A DNA stretch of 44,427 nucleotides from Actinomycetes bacterium (GTDB taxonomy: Bacteria; Actinomycetota; Acidimicrobiia; Acidimicrobiales; Acidimicrobiaceae): contig JAJYGA010000058.1 in the NCBI GenBank assembly GCA_021785255.1, positions 1-44,427 on the forward strand, in the 5' to 3' direction. The notes below the pieces were generated by a model. It searched no databases. It was not told where the DNA came from and worked only from the letters and a program-made list of their open reading frames with translations. This document shows, one piece after another, positions 10,608-21,321 of the stretch. The stretch's first letter is position 1, and each line of letters begins with the position of its first letter. A program made the position numbers and the translations under genes.

Positions 10608-11287
10608 TGTCTAAATTTGTAAAGGATGCGAATTTTCAAGTTCGCATGGCTAAAAGGATCGATGAAGGTGGGAATGAGAGCGGGGTTCTGACTCTAAATG
10701 AGACTGTCTTCGGACGAGTGCCTAACATTCCTTTAATTCATCAAGTGGTTGTGGGACAACTAGCAGGAGTACGTGCAGGTACACAATCTACCAAGACGCG
10801 TGCAGAGGTGTCAGGTGGTGGGGCTAAGCCTTATCGCCAAAAAGGTACGGGACGTGCTAGACAAGGATCAACTCGAGCGCCTCACTTCAGTGGTGGAGGA
10901 GTCGCACTTGGACCAAAACCACGCAGCTATAAGCAAAAGACTCCCAAGAAAATGGTTGCACAAGCGCTCTGGGGAGCCTTGTCTGATCGTGCCGAAGCGG
11001 GCAAGATCTATGTTCTTGATAGTTTTTCTGAGGAGAAGCCATCCACTAAGAAGGCTGCAGAGTGGCTTTTAAAAGTTGGTGAAGAAGGATCGGTTCTCCT
11101 TGTTGTCAGTTCAGAAGACGAGATTCTAGCAAAGAGTTTTAGAAACTTGCCGCAAGTAGAGGTGGCATTTACTTCGCAACTAAGTGCCTATTTAGTGTTG
11201 GTCAATGAAGCTATAGTGTTCACGCCTAAGACGCTCGAGACCTTAAACGGAACTGGTTCTAGTACGAATAAAGAGAGTGCGGAGTAG
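10607..11287 (+). CDS. rplD: 50S ribosomal protein L4
   Basis: RAEVSGGGAKPYRQKGTGRARQGSTRAPHFSGGGVALGPKPRSY; GTG start overlapping the rplC stop. Confidence 0.97.
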   Translation: MSKFVKDANFQVRMAKRIDEGGNESGVLTLNETVFGRVPNIPLIHQVVVGQLAGVRAGTQSTKTRAEVSGGGAKPYRQKGTGRARQGSTRAPHFSGGGVALGPKPRSYKQKTPKKMVAQALWGALSDRAEAGKIYVLDSFSEEKPSTKKAAEWLLKVGEEGSVLLVVSSEDEILAKSFRNLPQVEVAFTSQLSAYLVLVNEAIVFTPKTLETLNGTGSSTNKESAE

Positions 11288-11289
11288 AG

Positions 11290-11586
11290 ATGAGTGGATT
11301 CGACCCGTATGCAATCGTAAAGCGTCCTGTTGTCTCTGAGAAGAGCTACAAGTTGATGGATGAGGGTGTTTACTGTTTCGAGGTGGACGATCGTGCGACA
11401 AAAGTCGATGTGCGCTATGCCGTTGAGCAGTTGTTTGACGTTAAGGTTCTTTCCGTGAATACGTTGAATCGCAAGGGTAAGAGAAAACGAAATCGCAAAA
11501 ACGGAAGCTGGATAAATGGTAGCTCCAAGAAGCATGCAATGGTAAGGCTCGCCGAAGGCGACTCGATCGATTTGTTTGAGAAGTAG
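11290..11586 (+). CDS. rplW: 50S ribosomal protein L23
   Basis: [24 protein letters not shown]; position in the S10 operon. Confidence 0.96.
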   Translation: MSGFDPYAIVKRPVVSEKSYKLMDEGVYCFEVDDRATKVDVRYAVEQLFDVKVLSVNTLNRKGKRKRNRKNGSWINGSSKKHAMVRLAEGDSIDLFEK

Positions 11587-11594
11587 GAGTTGTA

Positions 11595-12431
11595 GTGGCT
11601 ATTCGAAAGAGAAAACCTACCAGCGCCGGAAGAAGATTTCAGAGCGTATCTGACTTCAGTGAAATTACGAAGGAACGACCTGAGAAGTCGTTGTTGAGGC
11701 CGGCAAAATCTTCTGGCGGTCGTAACTCTTATGGGCGAAAGACATCGCGCCATCGTGGTGGAGGCAACAAGACAAGGTATCGCTTGATTGACTTTAAGCG
11801 GAATAAAGATGGTGTGCCGGCAAAGGTCGCTGCAATTGAATACGATCCAAATCGAAACGCGAGGATAGCACTCCTGCACTACTTAGATGGTGAGAAGCGC
11901 TATATTTTGGCCCCCGCTAAGTTGAGTGTCGGTGACACAGTCGTGTCGGGTGTGGGAGCTGATATCAAAGTTGGAAATGCTCTTCCTCTTAGGGTCATAC
12001 CAGTGGGAACTACCGTTCATAATGTTGAGTTAAGACCTGGACAGGGCGGTAAGATTGCGCGTTCGGCGGGTATGAGTGTTCAGCTCGTGGCAAGAGAAGG
12101 AGAATACGCAACTTTGCGTCTTCCTTCTACTGAGATGAGGCGAGTTCCAATCGAGTGCAGAGCGTCGATAGGCGAGGTCGGCAACTCAGAGTTTGAACTC
12201 TTGTCTGTAGGCAAGGCTGGTAGAAACAGATGGAAGGGTGTTCGACCTCAAACACGGGGTGTTGCAATGAACCCGGTCGATCATCCATTAGGTGGTGGTG
12301 AGGGTAAAACTTCAGGTGGAAGACACCCAGTGTCTCCTTGGGGTAAACCAGAGGGACGTACCAGGAGTCGTAAGAAGGATTCAGATAAGTTGATAATTAG
12401 ACGTAGGCGTACGCGCGGAGCCAGGAGGTAG
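11595..12431 (+). CDS. rplB: 50S ribosomal protein L2
   Basis: [61 protein letters not shown]. Confidence 0.98.
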   Translation: MAIRKRKPTSAGRRFQSVSDFSEITKERPEKSLLRPAKSSGGRNSYGRKTSRHRGGGNKTRYRLIDFKRNKDGVPAKVAAIEYDPNRNARIALLHYLDGEKRYILAPAKLSVGDTVVSGVGADIKVGNALPLRVIPVGTTVHNVELRPGQGGKIARSAGMSVQLVAREGEYATLRLPSTEMRRVPIECRASIGEVGNSEFELLSVGKAGRNRWKGVRPQTRGVAMNPVDHPLGGGEGKTSGGRHPVSPWGKPEGRTRSRKKDSDKLIIRRRRTRGARR

Positions 12432-12439
12432 GTGCTTAC

Positions 12440-12721
12440 ATGCCCCGTAGTTTGAAGAAAGGTCCCTTTGTTGACGATCACCTTTTGAAGAAGGTGGACG
12501 CTCTTAATGCAGAAGGCGAAAAGAGGGTAATTAAGACTTGGTCTCGTAGGTCGACGATCATTCCAGATATGGTCGGACATACGGTCGCTGTTCATGATGG
12601 ACGTAAGCATGTCCCGGTCTATGTTACCGAATCTATGGTCGGGCATAAGCTAGGGGAGTTCGCCCCGACGAGAACGTTTCGTTATCACGCGGGTCAAGAA
12701 AGAGCTGGAAGGCGCAGATAG
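12440..12721 (+). CDS. rpsS: 30S ribosomal protein S19
   Basis: [19 protein letters not shown]...[30 protein letters not shown]. Confidence 0.98.
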   Translation: MPRSLKKGPFVDDHLLKKVDALNAEGEKRVIKTWSRRSTIIPDMVGHTVAVHDGRKHVPVYVTESMVGHKLGEFAPTRTFRYHAGQERAGRRR

Positions 12722-13336
12722 ATGAGCACTGAAACAATGCAATCAGCGAGAGCTACGCATCGCTCATACCAGATGTCAGCCTCCAAGGTTAGAGAAGTTC
12801 TCGATCTCATTCGTGGCCAAAGCGTTGTAAAGGCAATGGAGAGACTTTCCCTTACGGATCGTGGAGCTACTGAGGCTGTCGCCAAGGTGTTACGATCTGC
12901 GGCTGCCAACGCATCAAATCTCTATGGATTGCCGCCTGAGGAGTTGTTTGTGTCTGAGGCTTATGCAAACGAAGGTGCGACACTCAAGCGTTTTCGACCA
13001 AGAGCTAGAGGTCGAGCGGGACGAATCCGTAAGAGAACAAGTCACATTGTGATAGAGGTTCAACGTCTGCCTGAGCAAGAGTTGAGAAGGCTCAGGGAAA
13101 AGAGTCGGGAGAACGCCGCCGGTAGAAGAGAAAGACGAGTTAGGGCCTCTCGAGGTGAAAGAGCAAGTGACTCCTCTGTCACAGAGGTGACGAGGCAAGA
13201 ACAAGAACCCACGGTAAATGAGGCGGAGCCTGCTGTGGAATCAAGCAGCGCGGTGGTACCTGAACACCAAGAGACGTACGTTCAAGAGACGAAAGAAGTG
13301 GAAGCCGTGATCGACGGGGAAGAAGAGAAGAACTGA
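12722..13336 (+). CDS. rplV: 50S ribosomal protein L22 with a long acidic C-terminal extension
   Basis: L22 core ([20 protein letters not shown]...[22 protein letters not shown]) then about 90 charged residues. Confidence 0.95.
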   Translation: MSTETMQSARATHRSYQMSASKVREVLDLIRGQSVVKAMERLSLTDRGATEAVAKVLRSAAANASNLYGLPPEELFVSEAYANEGATLKRFRPRARGRAGRIRKRTSHIVIEVQRLPEQELRRLREKSRENAAGRRERRVRASRGERASDSSVTEVTRQEQEPTVNEAEPAVESSSAVVPEHQETYVQETKEVEAVIDGEEEKN

Positions 13337-13337
13337 T

Positions 13338-14267
13338 ATGGGTCAAAAAGTAAATCCTTACGGTTTTCGCTTAGGGGTAACAACCGACTGGAAATCACGC
13401 TGGTTTGATGAGCGTCACTATAAAGAGTGGATCGTTGAAGATTACAAGATTCGTAAGTATCTTATGGAAGAACTTGAGACAGCGGCCGTTTCAAAGGTTG
13501 AGATAGAGCGTACTCGTGATCGGCTCAAAGTCGATATTTATACGGCTCGTCCAGGTATTGTGATTGGGAAGAAGGGTTCAGAAGCAGAGCGTCTTCGTCA
13601 ACACCTGGCAGCGTTGACTGGTAACCCGAAAGTTCAGATCAATATCGAAGAGATCAAGCATCCTGAACTGGACGCGACTCTAGTCGCCCAAGGAATCGCT
13701 GATCAGCTGTCCCGTAGAGTCTCCTTTAGACGTGCTATGAAGCGAGCGATCCAGGTCGTTGAAAAGTCTGGGGGTCAAGGCGTGACTGTGATGTGTTCAG
13801 GTCGTCTTGGTGGTGCGGAGATGGCCCGAAAAGAGTCTTATCGTGAAGGCAGGGTTCCTCGGCACACTCTTAGAGCAAACATCGATTATGGCTTTCGAGA
13901 AGCAAGAACAACGTTTGGCCGTATAGGTGTAAAAGTTTGGATCTATAAGGGCGATATCCTTCCCTACAAGACTGTCTCTGATGAGAAGGCTCAGATTCCT
14001 GATGCTGCGCAAGGTGCCGATCGTCCTCGTAGGGTGATTACGGCGGGTGGAGGAAGACGTAAACCCAATCAACCGGTAGGAACTGCGGGTTCGGAGGTCG
14101 ACGAGTCCATTGAAGAAAGAACGGGCTTGGCTCCTGCAGAGATTCTCGAGTCTCGAGACGCAGATACAGATGCGCTTGAGCGTCTTTTACAAGAAGAAGA
14201 AGAGATCGAGCGACGTACCAAGGACTCTGCTCCAGAGGCCCCGCACTTCAAGCGAGAGGTGGACTAA
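13338..14267 (+). CDS. rpsC: 30S ribosomal protein S3 with a long C-terminal extension
   Basis: [25 protein letters not shown] domain [17 protein letters not shown]; 309 aa. Confidence 0.97.
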   Translation: MGQKVNPYGFRLGVTTDWKSRWFDERHYKEWIVEDYKIRKYLMEELETAAVSKVEIERTRDRLKVDIYTARPGIVIGKKGSEAERLRQHLAALTGNPKVQINIEEIKHPELDATLVAQGIADQLSRRVSFRRAMKRAIQVVEKSGGQGVTVMCSGRLGGAEMARKESYREGRVPRHTLRANIDYGFREARTTFGRIGVKVWIYKGDILPYKTVSDEKAQIPDAAQGADRPRRVITAGGGRRKPNQPVGTAGSEVDESIEERTGLAPAEILESRDADTDALERLLQEEEEIERRTKDSAPEAPHFKREVD

Positions 14268-14269
14268 AG

Positions 14270-14707
14270 ATGTTAATGCCAAGGAGAGTTCGTCACCGTA
14301 AGGTTCAAAGAGGCCGCATGGGAGGTGTCTCTAAAGGTGGCAACGAAATCATGTTTGGCCAGTTTGGCATACAGGCGCTTGAGCCGGGTTGGATCTCGGC
14401 GAGGCAGATTGAAGCAGCTCGTATCGCTATGACCAGACACGTTAGACGTGGGGGAAAAGTTTGGATTCGTATTTTCCCTGATAAGCCAGTTACTAAGAAA
14501 CCTGCAGAGACGCGAATGGGTTCAGGCAAGGGTAATCCTGAGTTTTGGGTAGCAGTTGTGAAGCCAGGGCGAATCATGTTTGAACTTGGAGGAGTGTCTG
14601 AAGAACTAGCTTCAGCCGCTATGAATCGTGCTATTCAAAAACTTCCCATTAAGGCTCGCTTTATCGTGAAGGATGAGTCGAATTCGGTTTCGGAGGTGGG
14701 CGCATGA
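14270..14707 (+). CDS. rplP: 50S ribosomal protein L16
   Basis: [19 protein letters not shown]...[24 protein letters not shown]. Confidence 0.97.
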   Translation: MLMPRRVRHRKVQRGRMGGVSKGGNEIMFGQFGIQALEPGWISARQIEAARIAMTRHVRRGGKVWIRIFPDKPVTKKPAETRMGSGKGNPEFWVAVVKPGRIMFELGGVSEELASAAMNRAIQKLPIKARFIVKDESNSVSEVGA

Positions 14708-14922
14708 CGAGGGCGAAGGATCTTCGTATTTTGGCAGATGTTGAGCTAGATGAGAAGTTGGAGGAAACCAAAAGGGAACTGTTCACCCTTCGTTTCCAAC
14801 TTGCGACGGCCCAATCGACTAATACTGCGCGTCTGTCGTACTTGAAGAAAGAGATAGCAAGGCTCGTGACTTTGAAGTCTGAACGAGAGAATGCCTTGGT
14901 GGATGATGGAGTTGAAAGATGA
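14704..14922 (+). CDS. rpmC: 50S ribosomal protein L29
   Basis: [39 protein letters not shown]; 4-nt overlaps with both neighbours. Confidence 0.95.
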   Translation: MTRAKDLRILADVELDEKLEETKRELFTLRFQLATAQSTNTARLSYLKKEIARLVTLKSERENALVDDGVER

Positions 14923-15191
14923 GCGAAGATAGTGCGATAGAACGAGGCCGGCGCAAGGTCAGAGAGGGCATCGTCGTCTCTAGCGGTATGAACAAGACCG
15001 TAGTGGTAGCGATCACTGAAAGGGTACGCCATCCTCGTTATCAAAGGACGGTACAACGTACAAAAAGACTTTATGTGCATGATGCGGAAAGCCAGAGTCG
15101 TATAGGCGACACTGTCCGTGTCATGGAGACTCGTCCGATATCAAAGCTGAAGAGATGGCGATTGATCGAGATTGTGGAGCGTGCACGATGA
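14919..15191 (+). CDS. rpsQ: 30S ribosomal protein S17
   Basis: [39 protein letters not shown]. Confidence 0.96.
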   Translation: MSEDSAIERGRRKVREGIVVSSGMNKTVVVAITERVRHPRYQRTVQRTKRLYVHDAESQSRIGDTVRVMETRPISKLKRWRLIEIVERAR

Positions 15192-15556
15192 TCCAGCAAG
15201 AAACTCGGCTCAAAGTGGCTGATAACTCCGGGGCAAAGGAAGTTCTTTGTATCAAGGTGCTCGGTGGATCTAGGCGTCGTTATGCCAGCATTGGTGACGT
15301 ATTCGTTGCGACAGTGAAAGATGCAATTCCGGGTGCGGCCGTCAAGAAAGGCGACGTAGTCAAATGTGTGGTTGTACGGGTGAAAAAAGAGAAGCGAAGA
15401 GCTGATGGAAGTTACATCCGATTCGATGAAAACGCGGCTGTTTTGATTAATGATGCCATGCAACCAAGAGGGACTCGTATCTTTGGTCCTGTTGGAAGAG
15501 AGTTGCGTGATAAGAGATTCATGCGCATTGTTTCATTGGCGCCGGAGGTTCTGTAG
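15188..15556 (+). CDS. rplN: 50S ribosomal protein L14
   Basis: [31 protein letters not shown] 15188 overlaps the rpsQ stop. Confidence 0.97.
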   Translation: MIQQETRLKVADNSGAKEVLCIKVLGGSRRRYASIGDVFVATVKDAIPGAAVKKGDVVKCVVVRVKKEKRRADGSYIRFDENAAVLINDAMQPRGTRIFGPVGRELRDKRFMRIVSLAPEVL

Positions 15557-15862
15557 ATGAAGATCAAAAAAGGTGACAAGGTACGTGTGATTGCCGGTAA
15601 GGACCGAGGACACGAAGGTGAAGTTCTTCGGGTCTTGCCGAAAGAAGATCGTGTGGTAGTCGCGGGAGTAAATGTGGCTAAGCGCCACACGAAGCCCACC
15701 TCTGCAACGACACAAGGTGGAATTATTGACAAGGCCATGCCTTTGCATGTGTCAAATGTTGCGATGCTTTGTTCAAAGTGTGGCCCGACGCGAGTGGGAT
15801 TTAAGGTGGATGACTCTTCAGAGAAGTCACGTGTCTGTGCGAAGTGTGGTGCTGAACTATGA
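15557..15862 (+). CDS. rplX: 50S ribosomal protein L24, zinc-ribbon (C+) form
   Basis: [23 protein letters not shown]-terminal CSKC...CAKC. Confidence 0.96.
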   Translation: MKIKKGDKVRVIAGKDRGHEGEVLRVLPKEDRVVVAGVNVAKRHTKPTSATTQGGIIDKAMPLHVSNVAMLCSKCGPTRVGFKVDDSSEKSRVCAKCGAEL

Positions 15863-16431
15863 GTGATACGGTGCAAAGTGTTAAACCTCGTTTGAAAGAA
15901 CGTTATGAGAGTGAGATCAAGAGGACTCTTCAAGAGTCTTTGGGTCTTGCCAACGTGATGCAGGTTCCCACCCTTGAGAAGATTTCTATTAATATTGGCG
16001 TGGGTCGTGCTACACAGCAGCCTTCTTTGATAGAGAATGCGACTCGCGATCTGGAGACGATTTCAGGGCAGAAGGTCGTAGTGACTAGGGCAAAGAAGTC
16101 AGTCGCAGGTTTCAAGTTGAGAGCCGGAAATGCAATTGGCGTAAGAGTTACCCTAAGAGGCGATCGTATGTGGGAGTTTTTTGACCGCCTCATTGCTGTG
16201 GCAATACCTCGAATCAGAGACTTTAGAGGACTCAATCCCAAGTCCTTTGATGGCCACGGTAACTACACAATGGGAGTGACGGAGCAGTTGATTTTTCCGG
16301 AGATTAACTACGATTCCGTAGATGCGACTAGAGGTATGGACATAACCATCGTTACAACTGCCAAGAGTGATGCCCATGGGAAAGCCCTGTTAGACGCTTT
16401 TGGATTTCCATTCAAAAGAGAAGGAGCGTAA
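15859..16431 (+). CDS. rplE: 50S ribosomal protein L5
   Basis: [18 protein letters not shown]...[39 protein letters not shown]. Confidence 0.97.
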   Translation: MSDTVQSVKPRLKERYESEIKRTLQESLGLANVMQVPTLEKISINIGVGRATQQPSLIENATRDLETISGQKVVVTRAKKSVAGFKLRAGNAIGVRVTLRGDRMWEFFDRLIAVAIPRIRDFRGLNPKSFDGHGNYTMGVTEQLIFPEINYDSVDATRGMDITIVTTAKSDAHGKALLDAFGFPFKREGA

Positions 16432-16437
16432 GGTTCA

Positions 16438-16623
16438 GTGGCCAAAAAATCGTTGATTGCCAAACAAGCGAGAACGCCAAAATTTAAGGTTCGAGGCTAT
16501 ACGCGCTGTAAAAGATGTGGAAGACCACACGCGGTCTTTAGGAAGTTCGGGCTGTGCAGGATCTGCTTGCGTGAGATGGTTCACGCAGGAGAGATTCCCG
16601 GTGTTAAAAAGGCGAGCTGGTAG
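16438..16623 (+). CDS. rpsN: 30S ribosomal protein S14 type Z
   Basis: 61 aa, [10 protein letters not shown]...[29 protein letters not shown] start. Confidence 0.97.
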   Translation: MAKKSLIAKQARTPKFKVRGYTRCKRCGRPHAVFRKFGLCRICLREMVHAGEIPGVKKASW

Positions 16624-16632
16624 GGAGTATTT

Positions 16633-17037
16633 ATGAGCATGAGTGATCCCATAGCAGATATGCTGACTCGAATTCGAAACGCAAGTTCTGCAAAACATGA
16701 GTCAGTGTTGATGCCAGGGTCTAAGGTCAAGGAAAACTTAGCCAAGATCTTAGAGAGAGAAGGCTTTATAGCAGGATATCGCATGGCGGATGAAGGCGAT
16801 CGTCCAGGGACGGTCTTAGAGGTCAAGTTGAAGTATTCACCTTCTCGGCAGGCTGCGATTAGCGGTATACAAAGAGTGTCGAAGCCTGGTCTTAGAGTGT
16901 ATAGGCGCGCTGACGCAATTCCTAGGGTCCTTGGTGGCATGGGAGTCGCAGTTTTGTCGACGTCAAAGGGTCTGATGACCGATAGAGAAGCACGCAAGGC
17001 TCATATGGGCGGCGAAGTGATCTGTTATGTCTGGTAG
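16633..17037 (+). CDS. rpsH: 30S ribosomal protein S8
   Basis: [16 protein letters not shown]...[31 protein letters not shown]. Confidence 0.97.
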   Translation: MSMSDPIADMLTRIRNASSAKHESVLMPGSKVKENLAKILEREGFIAGYRMADEGDRPGTVLEVKLKYSPSRQAAISGIQRVSKPGLRVYRRADAIPRVLGGMGVAVLSTSKGLMTDREARKAHMGGEVICYVW

Positions 17038-17051
17038 AGTGCGAGGGTTTT

Positions 17052-17594
17052 ATGTCCAGAATCGGTAAAGTGCCTGTGACTGTTCCAACGGGCGTTGAAG
17101 TGTCTCTTAGCAGTGACAATAAGGTAGAGGTGAAAGGTCCTAAGGGATCTCTGACGCGTAGTTTTCCTGAACAGGTTTCTATTGTCCAAGAGGGTGCTGT
17201 CCTGGTGGTGTCTCGAGCAGATGATTCAAGAACTGCTCGTTCCATGCACGGTCTCAGCCGTACGCTCTTGGCTAACATGATCGATGGTGTAACAGTAGGA
17301 TTTGCTCGGAACCTCGATATTGTTGGTGTTGGATACAGAGCTTCGACGAAATCGCCAAAAGAGCTTGAGTTGGCTCTTGGATTTTCGCATCCAGTGGTAG
17401 TGGAAGCGCCTTCTGGGATTGAATTTACGTGCCCGAGCCCTACTCGTATTACTGTTTCAGGTATCGACAAGGAACTTGTGGGCCAAGTAGCGGCAAATAT
17501 TCGTAAAATTCGTAAACCTGAGCCCTATAAGGGTAAAGGTGTTCGTTATGAGAACGAGAAAGTTCTCCGTAAAGTCGGCAAGGCCGGCAAGTAG
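17052..17594 (+). CDS. rplF: 50S ribosomal protein L6
   Basis: MSRIGKVPVTVPTGVEV...PEPYKGKGVRYENEKVLRKVGKAGK. Confidence 0.97.
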   Translation: MSRIGKVPVTVPTGVEVSLSSDNKVEVKGPKGSLTRSFPEQVSIVQEGAVLVVSRADDSRTARSMHGLSRTLLANMIDGVTVGFARNLDIVGVGYRASTKSPKELELALGFSHPVVVEAPSGIEFTCPSPTRITVSGIDKELVGQVAANIRKIRKPEPYKGKGVRYENEKVLRKVGKAGK

Positions 17595-17609
17595 GTATAG
17601 GAGATATAG

Positions 17610-17975
17610 ATGTCGGATAGGTCCCATGTCTCTGTGAAAAGGAGACAAAAGCGGCACTTCAGAGTTCGAAAGTTTATCGTTGGCTCTGCCGAAAGGCCGC
17701 GCTTAGCTGTCTATCGTTCCAATCAACACATTGTGGCACAGGTTATCAATGACTCTACTGGAACTACTTTGGCCTTTGCCTCCACGTATGATCCGGTCTT
17801 TAAAGGTTCCAAAACCGGTAACGTCGAAGCTGCTAAGCGAGTGGGAGCTCTCATTGCCCAACGAGCCAAAGAGGCCGGAGTGTCTACAGTTGTGTTTGAC
17901 CGTGGAGGATTTGCCTACCACGGTAGGGTGGCGGCCGTAGCGGAGTCTGCCCGAGAAGGAGGTTTGATTTTCTAA
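17610..17975 (+). CDS. rplR: 50S ribosomal protein L18
   Basis: [32 protein letters not shown]...[26 protein letters not shown]. Confidence 0.97.
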   Translation: MSDRSHVSVKRRQKRHFRVRKFIVGSAERPRLAVYRSNQHIVAQVINDSTGTTLAFASTYDPVFKGSKTGNVEAAKRVGALIAQRAKEAGVSTVVFDRGGFAYHGRVAAVAESAREGGLIF

Positions 17976-18511
17976 TGCCTGAGTCAGAGTTTGAAGAGAG
18001 AACTATTAAAGTTAATCGCGTAGCAAAGGTTGTAAAAGGTGGTCGAAGGTTTTCGTTCACTGCCCTTATGGTTGTAGGCGACGGCAAAGGAAGAGTCGGC
18101 CTTGGATATGGCAAAGCCAAAGAAGCTGGACTTGCTGTACAAAAAGGTATTGAAGAGGCAAAAAAGGCCTTAATCGAAGTGCCTTTGGCCGGGGGTACCA
18201 TTACTCACCCGATCCTGGGTGAGGCTGGAGCTGGAAGGGTACTGTTGAAGCCAGCAGCTCCAGGTACCGGTGTGATCGCTGGGGGTGCTGCAAGAGCGAT
18301 CCTGGAGATGGCAGGAATTAAGGACATATTGGCGAAGTCGCTTGGTTCTTCCAATGGAATCAATGTGGCTCATGCAACCATAGAGGGTTTAAGACAGCTA
18401 AAAAGACCTGATGAAATAGCAAAGTTAAGGGGTAAAGCTCCAGACGAAGTTACTCCTAACGGAGTGCTAAAGGCTTATGAAGCCTCTCAAAAAGCCAGGA
18501 GTGAGGGGTAG
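17975..18511 (+). CDS. rpsE: 30S ribosomal protein S5
   Basis: [38 protein letters not shown]. Confidence 0.97.
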   Translation: MPESEFEERTIKVNRVAKVVKGGRRFSFTALMVVGDGKGRVGLGYGKAKEAGLAVQKGIEEAKKALIEVPLAGGTITHPILGEAGAGRVLLKPAAPGTGVIAGGAARAILEMAGIKDILAKSLGSSNGINVAHATIEGLRQLKRPDEIAKLRGKAPDEVTPNGVLKAYEASQKARSEG

Positions 18512-18513
18512 TC

Positions 18514-18699
18514 ATGTCGAAGAAGTTGATAGTTAAGCAAGTGAAGTCCTCTATTGGTACTAAGCCTAAACATAGAGGTACGTTGCGTGCCCTAGGTTTG
18601 CACGGTATCGGAACTTCCAATGAACTGGCGGACCGTCCGGAGATAAGAGGGATGATTCGTCGAGTTCCTCATTTGATTAGTGTTGAGGAGATTGGCTAA
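18514..18699 (+). CDS. rpmD: 50S ribosomal protein L30
   Basis: KLIVKQVKSSIGTKPKHRGTLRALGLHGIGTSNEL. Confidence 0.96.
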   Translation: MSKKLIVKQVKSSIGTKPKHRGTLRALGLHGIGTSNELADRPEIRGMIRRVPHLISVEEIG

Positions 18700-18700
18700 G

Positions 18701-19201
18701 TTGTTACGCACACATGATTTAAAACCTGCTGCAGGTTCTCATAAAGCACGTAAGCGAGTTGGGCGAGGCACCGGTGGTAAAGGCGGGAAAACTGCAGGTC
18801 GTGGTACTAAGGGGCAAGGAGCAAGAGATACGATTCCTTTGGGATTCGAAGGTGGACAGCTTCCGCTCACTCAACGTTTACCTAAGTTAAAAGGGTTCAA
18901 AAATCCTTTTCGAGTTTCTTTTTCTGTGGTGAATCTCTCTACGTTAGAAACCTTGGCTTCTCAAGGTGTCGTGGTTATTGATCCAGAGGTCCTTTACTCG
19001 AGAGGTGTTGTGCGAAAAGGTTCGTTGGTCAAGATACTTGCAGAAGGTTCGCTAACTAAAGCTATTACCGTATCTGCTCACGGGTTCTCTGCAAAGGCAG
19101 CATCTGAGATTAGAACTCTTGGTGGTTCACCGATTGTCCTTGAGCGACCTAACGGTGGACGACGTGTACCTGCTCAAGGTAATGCTTTGATGAATCGATA
19201 G
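18701..19201 (+). CDS. rplO: 50S ribosomal protein L15
   Basis: LRTHDLKPAAGSHKARKRVGRGTGGKGGKTAGRGTKGQGAR; TTG 18701 with upstream GAGGAG fits the family start better than 18680. Confidence 0.94.
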   Translation: MLRTHDLKPAAGSHKARKRVGRGTGGKGGKTAGRGTKGQGARDTIPLGFEGGQLPLTQRLPKLKGFKNPFRVSFSVVNLSTLETLASQGVVVIDPEVLYSRGVVRKGSLVKILAEGSLTKAITVSAHGFSAKAASEIRTLGGSPIVLERPNGGRRVPAQGNALMNR

Positions 19202-19237
19202 TGCTATAGCAGCGATGACTGGTGGGCAGTTTTCCCA

Positions 19238-19267
19238 TAGACGTGTTAGATTCATTAAATATATAGT
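19238..19267 (+). promoter_or_regulatory. Candidate secY promoter
   Basis: TAGACG-N18-TATAGT in a 111-nt gap between rplO and secY. Confidence 0.3.
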
Positions 19268-19312
19268 GTCTCAATGAGGCTTTGGCGTGTTTAATTTTGA
19301 GGAGTACGGGCT

Positions 19313-20605
19313 GTGCTGTCAAGCCTAAAGAATGTATTCAGGGTACCAGATCTTAGAAACAAAGTCTTGTTTACTCTGCTGATTATAGCGTTGTACCAGC
19401 TCGGAGCTAACATTCCAGTACCAGGTATTGATTTTCATCAAATACAAACTCTTGAGTCCCAGGTAAATGGCGGTGTGTTTGGCTTTCTCAACCTGTTTTC
19501 CGGTGGAGCGATAGCCAGGGCAGCACTCTTTGGCTTAGGAGTTATGCCCTATATAACTTCTTCGATTATCATCCAGCTGCTTACGACAGTAATACCCAAA
19601 CTTGAGGAGTGGCGAGACCAAGGAGCGGTCGGTGAAAAGAAGATAACACAGACCACAAGGTATCTGACCATAGCACTGGCGCTCATGCAAGCTACTGGAT
19701 TGGCGTTTATTTTTCATGACGGTGGAACGGGTCTGCTGACGAACGGCAAGCCGGTAGATCTGATCCCATCTTTCACCGTTCCCAGAGTCCTTTTTATCGT
19801 TCTTACCCTTACGGCAGGTACTGCACTTGTTATGTGGATGGGCGAGCTGGTCACCCAAAGAGGTATTGGTCAGGGCATGTCGATACTGATCTTTGCCAAT
19901 GTCGTAGCTAGTTTGCCCTCTGCCGGTCGAATTATCCTAGCCGATGCAGGTTTGTTGAAGTTCATCGTTGTCTTCATAGTCGCAGTCGGTATCTTGGTCG
20001 CGATCGTCTTCGTTGAACAAGGTCAAAGACGTATACCCGTGGTATTTGCGAGACGCGTTGTGGGTAGGAAGATGTACGAGGGAGGCAACAGCTATATTCC
20101 TCTCAAGGTGAATCAAGCCGGTGTTATCCCGATCATCTTTGCTTCTTCTATTCTTTACTTTCCTGTCCTTCTGGCTAGCATCATTCCTTGGACTGCCTTT
20201 AGATCGTTTGTGAACAACCATTTAGTGTCTTCTACAAGCCTGTTTTATATATCTATATACGGTGTCCTCATCGTGATGTTTACTTTCTTTTATGTTCAAG
20301 TATCCTTTGATCCGCATCAACAGTCGGAGATTATCCGCAAACAAGGCGGATATATACAAGGGGTACGACCTGGACCAAATACTGAAAGATACTTAGGACA
20401 GATTCTTAATCGTATTACTTTTCCAGGCGCATTGTTCTTAGCCTCGGTGGCGTTGATCCCGGCTATTTTGTTGGCACTGTGGCACGTTAACAACGTCCCA
20501 TTTGCTGGAACTACTTTGCTGATTGCCGTAGGCGTCGGCTTGGAAACTTTAAAACAGATCGACTCTCAACTTACAATGCGAAACTACGACGGTTTTCTTC
20601 GTTAG
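19313..20605 (+). CDS. secY: Preprotein translocase subunit SecY
   Basis: Multi-TM 430 aa; GANIPVPGID, FAEQGQRRIPV-like VFVEQGQRRIPVVFARRV, QGGYIQGVRPGPNTERYL; GTG start. Confidence 0.97.
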   Translation: MLSSLKNVFRVPDLRNKVLFTLLIIALYQLGANIPVPGIDFHQIQTLESQVNGGVFGFLNLFSGGAIARAALFGLGVMPYITSSIIIQLLTTVIPKLEEWRDQGAVGEKKITQTTRYLTIALALMQATGLAFIFHDGGTGLLTNGKPVDLIPSFTVPRVLFIVLTLTAGTALVMWMGELVTQRGIGQGMSILIFANVVASLPSAGRIILADAGLLKFIVVFIVAVGILVAIVFVEQGQRRIPVVFARRVVGRKMYEGGNSYIPLKVNQAGVIPIIFASSILYFPVLLASIIPWTAFRSFVNNHLVSSTSLFYISIYGVLIVMFTFFYVQVSFDPHQQSEIIRKQGGYIQGVRPGPNTERYLGQILNRITFPGALFLASVALIPAILLALWHVNNVPFAGTTLLIAVGVGLETLKQIDSQLTMRNYDGFLR

Positions 20606-20622
20606 CTCGAGGTCTAAAAGAA

Positions 20623-21297
20623 ATGGCAACTCCTACGCGTATCATCATGCTTGGAAAGCAAGGAGCCGGTAAGGGTACACAGTCGACGCGACTCTCTCAT
20701 CACTACGTTATTCCTCATATCTCTACAGGAGATATGTTGCGCTCAGCTGCACGAGGAACCTCTGAATTTGGTCAGTTGGCAAGGGCCTACATGGAAAAGG
20801 GAGAGCTGGTTCCCGATGATGTGATTACGGGTGTGGTAAAAGAGAGGCTTGGGGAGGCAGATGCTCGTCTTCGTGGATTCTTATTGGACGGCTACCCACG
20901 TACGCTTGGCCAGGCGCAAGATCTTGAAAAGATCCTGTACCCTTCAGACCTGGATATCGTAGTTGACCTGGACGTCCCGACGGAACTAGTTCTAAGGAGG
21001 CTAGCGTCACGTAGGGTCTGTTCGGTATGTGGAGCTAACTACTCACTTACAGATAGGCCAAAGCATGACTGGACCTGTGATAGCTGTGGAGGTGAGGTTG
21101 TCCAACGTGAGGACGACACCGAGACAGCCATTCAAAGGCGGTTAGACCTCTATGAGACACAGACCGCGCCGCTTGTCCACTACTATCAAGATAGAGATAA
21201 GCTGGTGGTGGTTAATGGCGTTGGTGATCCCGACGAGGTTATGGCACGACTTATCTCAGTTATCAACAGAATGAGAGGCAATCCTATTGACCTCTAG
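20623..21297 (+). CDS. adk: Adenylate kinase (zinc LID form)
   Basis: IIMLGKQGAGKGTQSTRLS, GDMLR, DGYPRTLGQA, LID with CSVC...CDSC. Confidence 0.97.
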   Translation: MATPTRIIMLGKQGAGKGTQSTRLSHHYVIPHISTGDMLRSAARGTSEFGQLARAYMEKGELVPDDVITGVVKERLGEADARLRGFLLDGYPRTLGQAQDLEKILYPSDLDIVVDLDVPTELVLRRLASRRVCSVCGANYSLTDRPKHDWTCDSCGGEVVQREDDTETAIQRRLDLYETQTAPLVHYYQDRDKLVVVNGVGDPDEVMARLISVINRMRGNPIDL

Positions 21298-21321
21298 ATT
21301 CGCGGTAATTGGGGTTCATGT

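Noticed and set aside
11595-12431. Possible streptomycin-resistance-type changes in rpsL or odd features in rplB
   Set aside because: S12 has the usual [13 protein letters not shown] and [11 protein letters not shown] segments and L2 is canonical; nothing unusual.
19201-19215. GCTATAGC palindrome just after rplO, also seen just after glmS (about 30341)
   Set aside because: 8-bp palindrome occurring twice in 44 kb is compatible with chance; no shared flanking sequence.
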